Source: JANLSE01 sp038214135
Lineage (GTDB): Bacteria > Chloroflexota > Chloroflexia > Chloroflexales > Roseiflexaceae
NCBI GenBank assembly: GCA_038214135.1
Contig: JBBQSD010000151.1
Span: 1-13,923 of the forward strand
DNA length: 13,923 nucleotides
Direction: 5' to 3'
The notes beneath the pieces were generated by a model. The model was not told the origin of the DNA. It made no database searches and worked only from the letters and a program-made list of their open reading frames with translations. The position numbers and the translations under genes were made by a program. Positions 12,542 through 13,923 of this stretch are shown piece after piece (position 1 is the stretch's first letter; each line of letters opens with the position of its first letter).

Positions 12542-13923
12542 ACGAGCATCCACCATCACCAACAGTGATCGAGCGGCCACTCGTGCATTTTGGGCGCGAG
12601 GTGTGTGGTGATTTGGCGGCAGGGCTGCGCCGCGAATGGCTGATCACCAACGGGTTGGGCGGCTATGCCTCCGGAACACTGGCTGGCATTACGACGCGCC
12701 GCTACCACGGCCTGCTTGTCGCCGCGCTCGACCCACCGGTCGAGCGGACGGTACTCGTTGGCGGCCTGATTGAGTGGGCCAGCTATGCTGGCCAGCGGTA
12801 TGCGCTTTCGACCAATGAGTACGGCACGGGTTTTATTGATCAGCATGGCTACCGGAATATGCAGTCGTTTGCGCTGGAGGGCGCACTTCCCATCTGGCAG
12901 TTCGTGCTTGGCGGCGCGATCATAGAGAAGCGCGCCTGGATGGCGTATGGTACAAATGCGACCTATATGAGCTATCGTGTGCTGCGTGGTAGCGGCGCAG
13001 TCGATCTCGAACTGATCCCACTGGTGACCTATCGAGACTTTCATGCGCTGAAATCTGGCCGCGATTGGTATCCACACACAGAGCCGGTGCCGCATGGCAT
13101 ACTGGTTCAGGCCTTTGTCGGCGCACACCCATTCTGGCTGCTGGCTGATCGCGGCAGCTTCACGCCGAATGGCGCCTGGTATTGGGATTTCTACTATCGC
13201 GAGGAGCGCGCCCGTGGATTAGACGATCACGCTGATCTGTATGCCGTTGGCACGCTCAGCGTCCGCCTGCACGTGGGTGAAAGCGTCACGTTACTGCTGA
13301 CGACTGATGGCGACGCACAACCAGATGGCACTGGCACACTGGCGCAGGCGCAATCGCGTCAGCGCGACTTACTTGGTCGCGCCCAGGCCGAATCGGCACA
13401 TCCCACAGTGCAGCAGTTGGTGCTCGCCGCCGATCAGTTCATTGTCCAGCGCAGATTGCCAGCTACCAGTACACAATCTGGGCCAGCCGATCCGCAGCCC
13501 ACGGAGGGTGGCAGAACTGTGATTGCTGGCTATCACTGGTTCAACGACTGGGGTCGCGATACCATGATTGCACTGCCAGGGCTGACACTGGCGACGGGTC
13601 GGCCACAGGATGCCGCCGACATCCTGCGTACCTTTGCGCGGTATGTTGCCGATGGGCTGTTGCCGAACAACTTCCCTGATCGCGCTGGCGCTATCCCCGG
13701 CTATAACACCGTTGATGCAACGCTCTGGTATGCGCATGCCATCCGCGCCTACCATGCTGCAACCGGCGATACCACACTCGTCGCTGATCTGTTGCCGGTA
13801 CTGCGCGCTATTGCTGATCGGCATATTGTCGGCACCCACTACGGGATCGGCGTCGATCCTGCCGATGGGCTATTGCGGGCTGGCGAGCAGGGCGTGCAAC
13901 TGACCTGGATGGACGCAAAAATC
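12538..13923 (+). CDS. glycogen debranching enzyme (amylo-alpha-1,6-glucosidase type), 3' partial
   Basis: The frame stays open from the ATG at 12538 to the window end, 462 codons so far. The first domain carries REWLITNGLGGYASGT (residues 32-47) and TTRRYHGLLVA, the signature of the N-terminal domain of bacterial/archaeal debranching enzymes. The (alpha/alpha)6 catalytic domain begins with WFNDWGRDTMIALPGL (from residue 334, Asp341), then NNFPD and YNTVDATLW. The last visible motif TWMDAK (Asp459) is the conserved acid segment. These enzymes hydrolyse alpha-1,6 branch glucose in glycogen-like polymers in the cytoplasm. Family members have about 650-730 residues, so roughly the last third is missing. 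The 4-base overlap with the glucosidase gene indicates coupled translation. The gene looks intact. Confidence 0.93.
   Translation, partial: MNEHPPSPTVIERPLVHFGREVCGDLAAGLRREWLITNGLGGYASGTLAGITTRRYHGLLVAALDPPVERTVLVGGLIEWASYAGQRYALSTNEYGTGFIDQHGYRNMQSFALEGALPIWQFVLGGAIIEKRAWMAYGTNATYMSYRVLRGSGAVDLELIPLVTYRDFHALKSGRDWYPHTEPVPHGILVQAFVGAHPFWLLADRGSFTPNGAWYWDFYYREERARGLDDHADLYAVGTLSVRLHVGESVTLLLTTDGDAQPDGTGTLAQAQSRQRDLLGRAQAESAHPTVQQLVLAADQFIVQRRLPATSTQSGPADPQPTEGGRTVIAGYHWFNDWGRDTMIALPGLTLATGRPQDAADILRTFARYVADGLLPNNFPDRAGAIPGYNTVDATLWYAHAIRAYHAATGDTTLVADLLPVLRAIADRHIVGTHYGIGVDPADGLLRAGEQGVQLTWMDAKI

Overview
The window looks like accessory DNA from a member of the Chloroflexota, most probably class Chloroflexia. 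The taxonomic clues are a Chloroflexia-style replication-protein tail and ParM-like actin at the left edge, a relic of a transposase type I associate with Roseiflexus/Kouleothrix relatives, and a moderately high G+C that rises in one transporter gene. No rRNA, tRNA or CRISPR array was seen. The taxonomic call is an inference from remembered families, not from a search.

Left part (1-2426): the end of a replication-associated gene runs into a ParM/StbA-like actin gene that lacks its N-terminal phosphate loop. The junction looks like a frameshift plus deletion, so the segregation locus is probably broken. A strong Shine-Dalgarno and ATG just after parM lead nowhere, because a PIN-toxin/antitoxin pair (vapC-like plus antitoxin, minus strand) occupies the following DNA. 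A possible 54-codon ORF lies upstream of the antitoxin.

Centre (2696-5621): a compact plus-strand operon of four genes, the best candidate for an undescribed system. It encodes two tandem amidohydrolase-2 (ACMSD/decarboxylase-like TIM barrel) paralogues, a small Rieske [2Fe-2S] ferredoxin, and a SelW/Rdx-like thioredoxin-fold protein that lacks the CxxC motif. Three junctions are a 1-base overlap, a 12-base gap and a 4-base overlap, so the proteins are probably made together. The second amidohydrolase carries D-to-N and H-to-N changes in the conserved C-terminal metal/active-site motif, which suggests a catalytic plus non-catalytic (or re-purposed) pair. The substrate is unknown.

Middle right (5622-8974): a belt of gene decay around one intact gene. 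It holds a fragment of a glycoside hydrolase family 3 gene, an intact SulP anion transporter with STAS domain, a MatC/SLC13-like permease with its middle deleted and frame broken, an internally deleted transposase relic, and a 59-codon ORF whose stop codon lies at the edge of that relic. All are on the minus strand.

Right part (8975-13923): a plus-strand carbohydrate operon of a glucose 1-dehydrogenase-like SDR, a large GH63/MGH1-like glucosidase, and a glycogen debranching enzyme that overlaps it by 4 bases and runs off the window. Together they fit release of glucose from alpha-glucans or alpha-glucosides and its oxidation.
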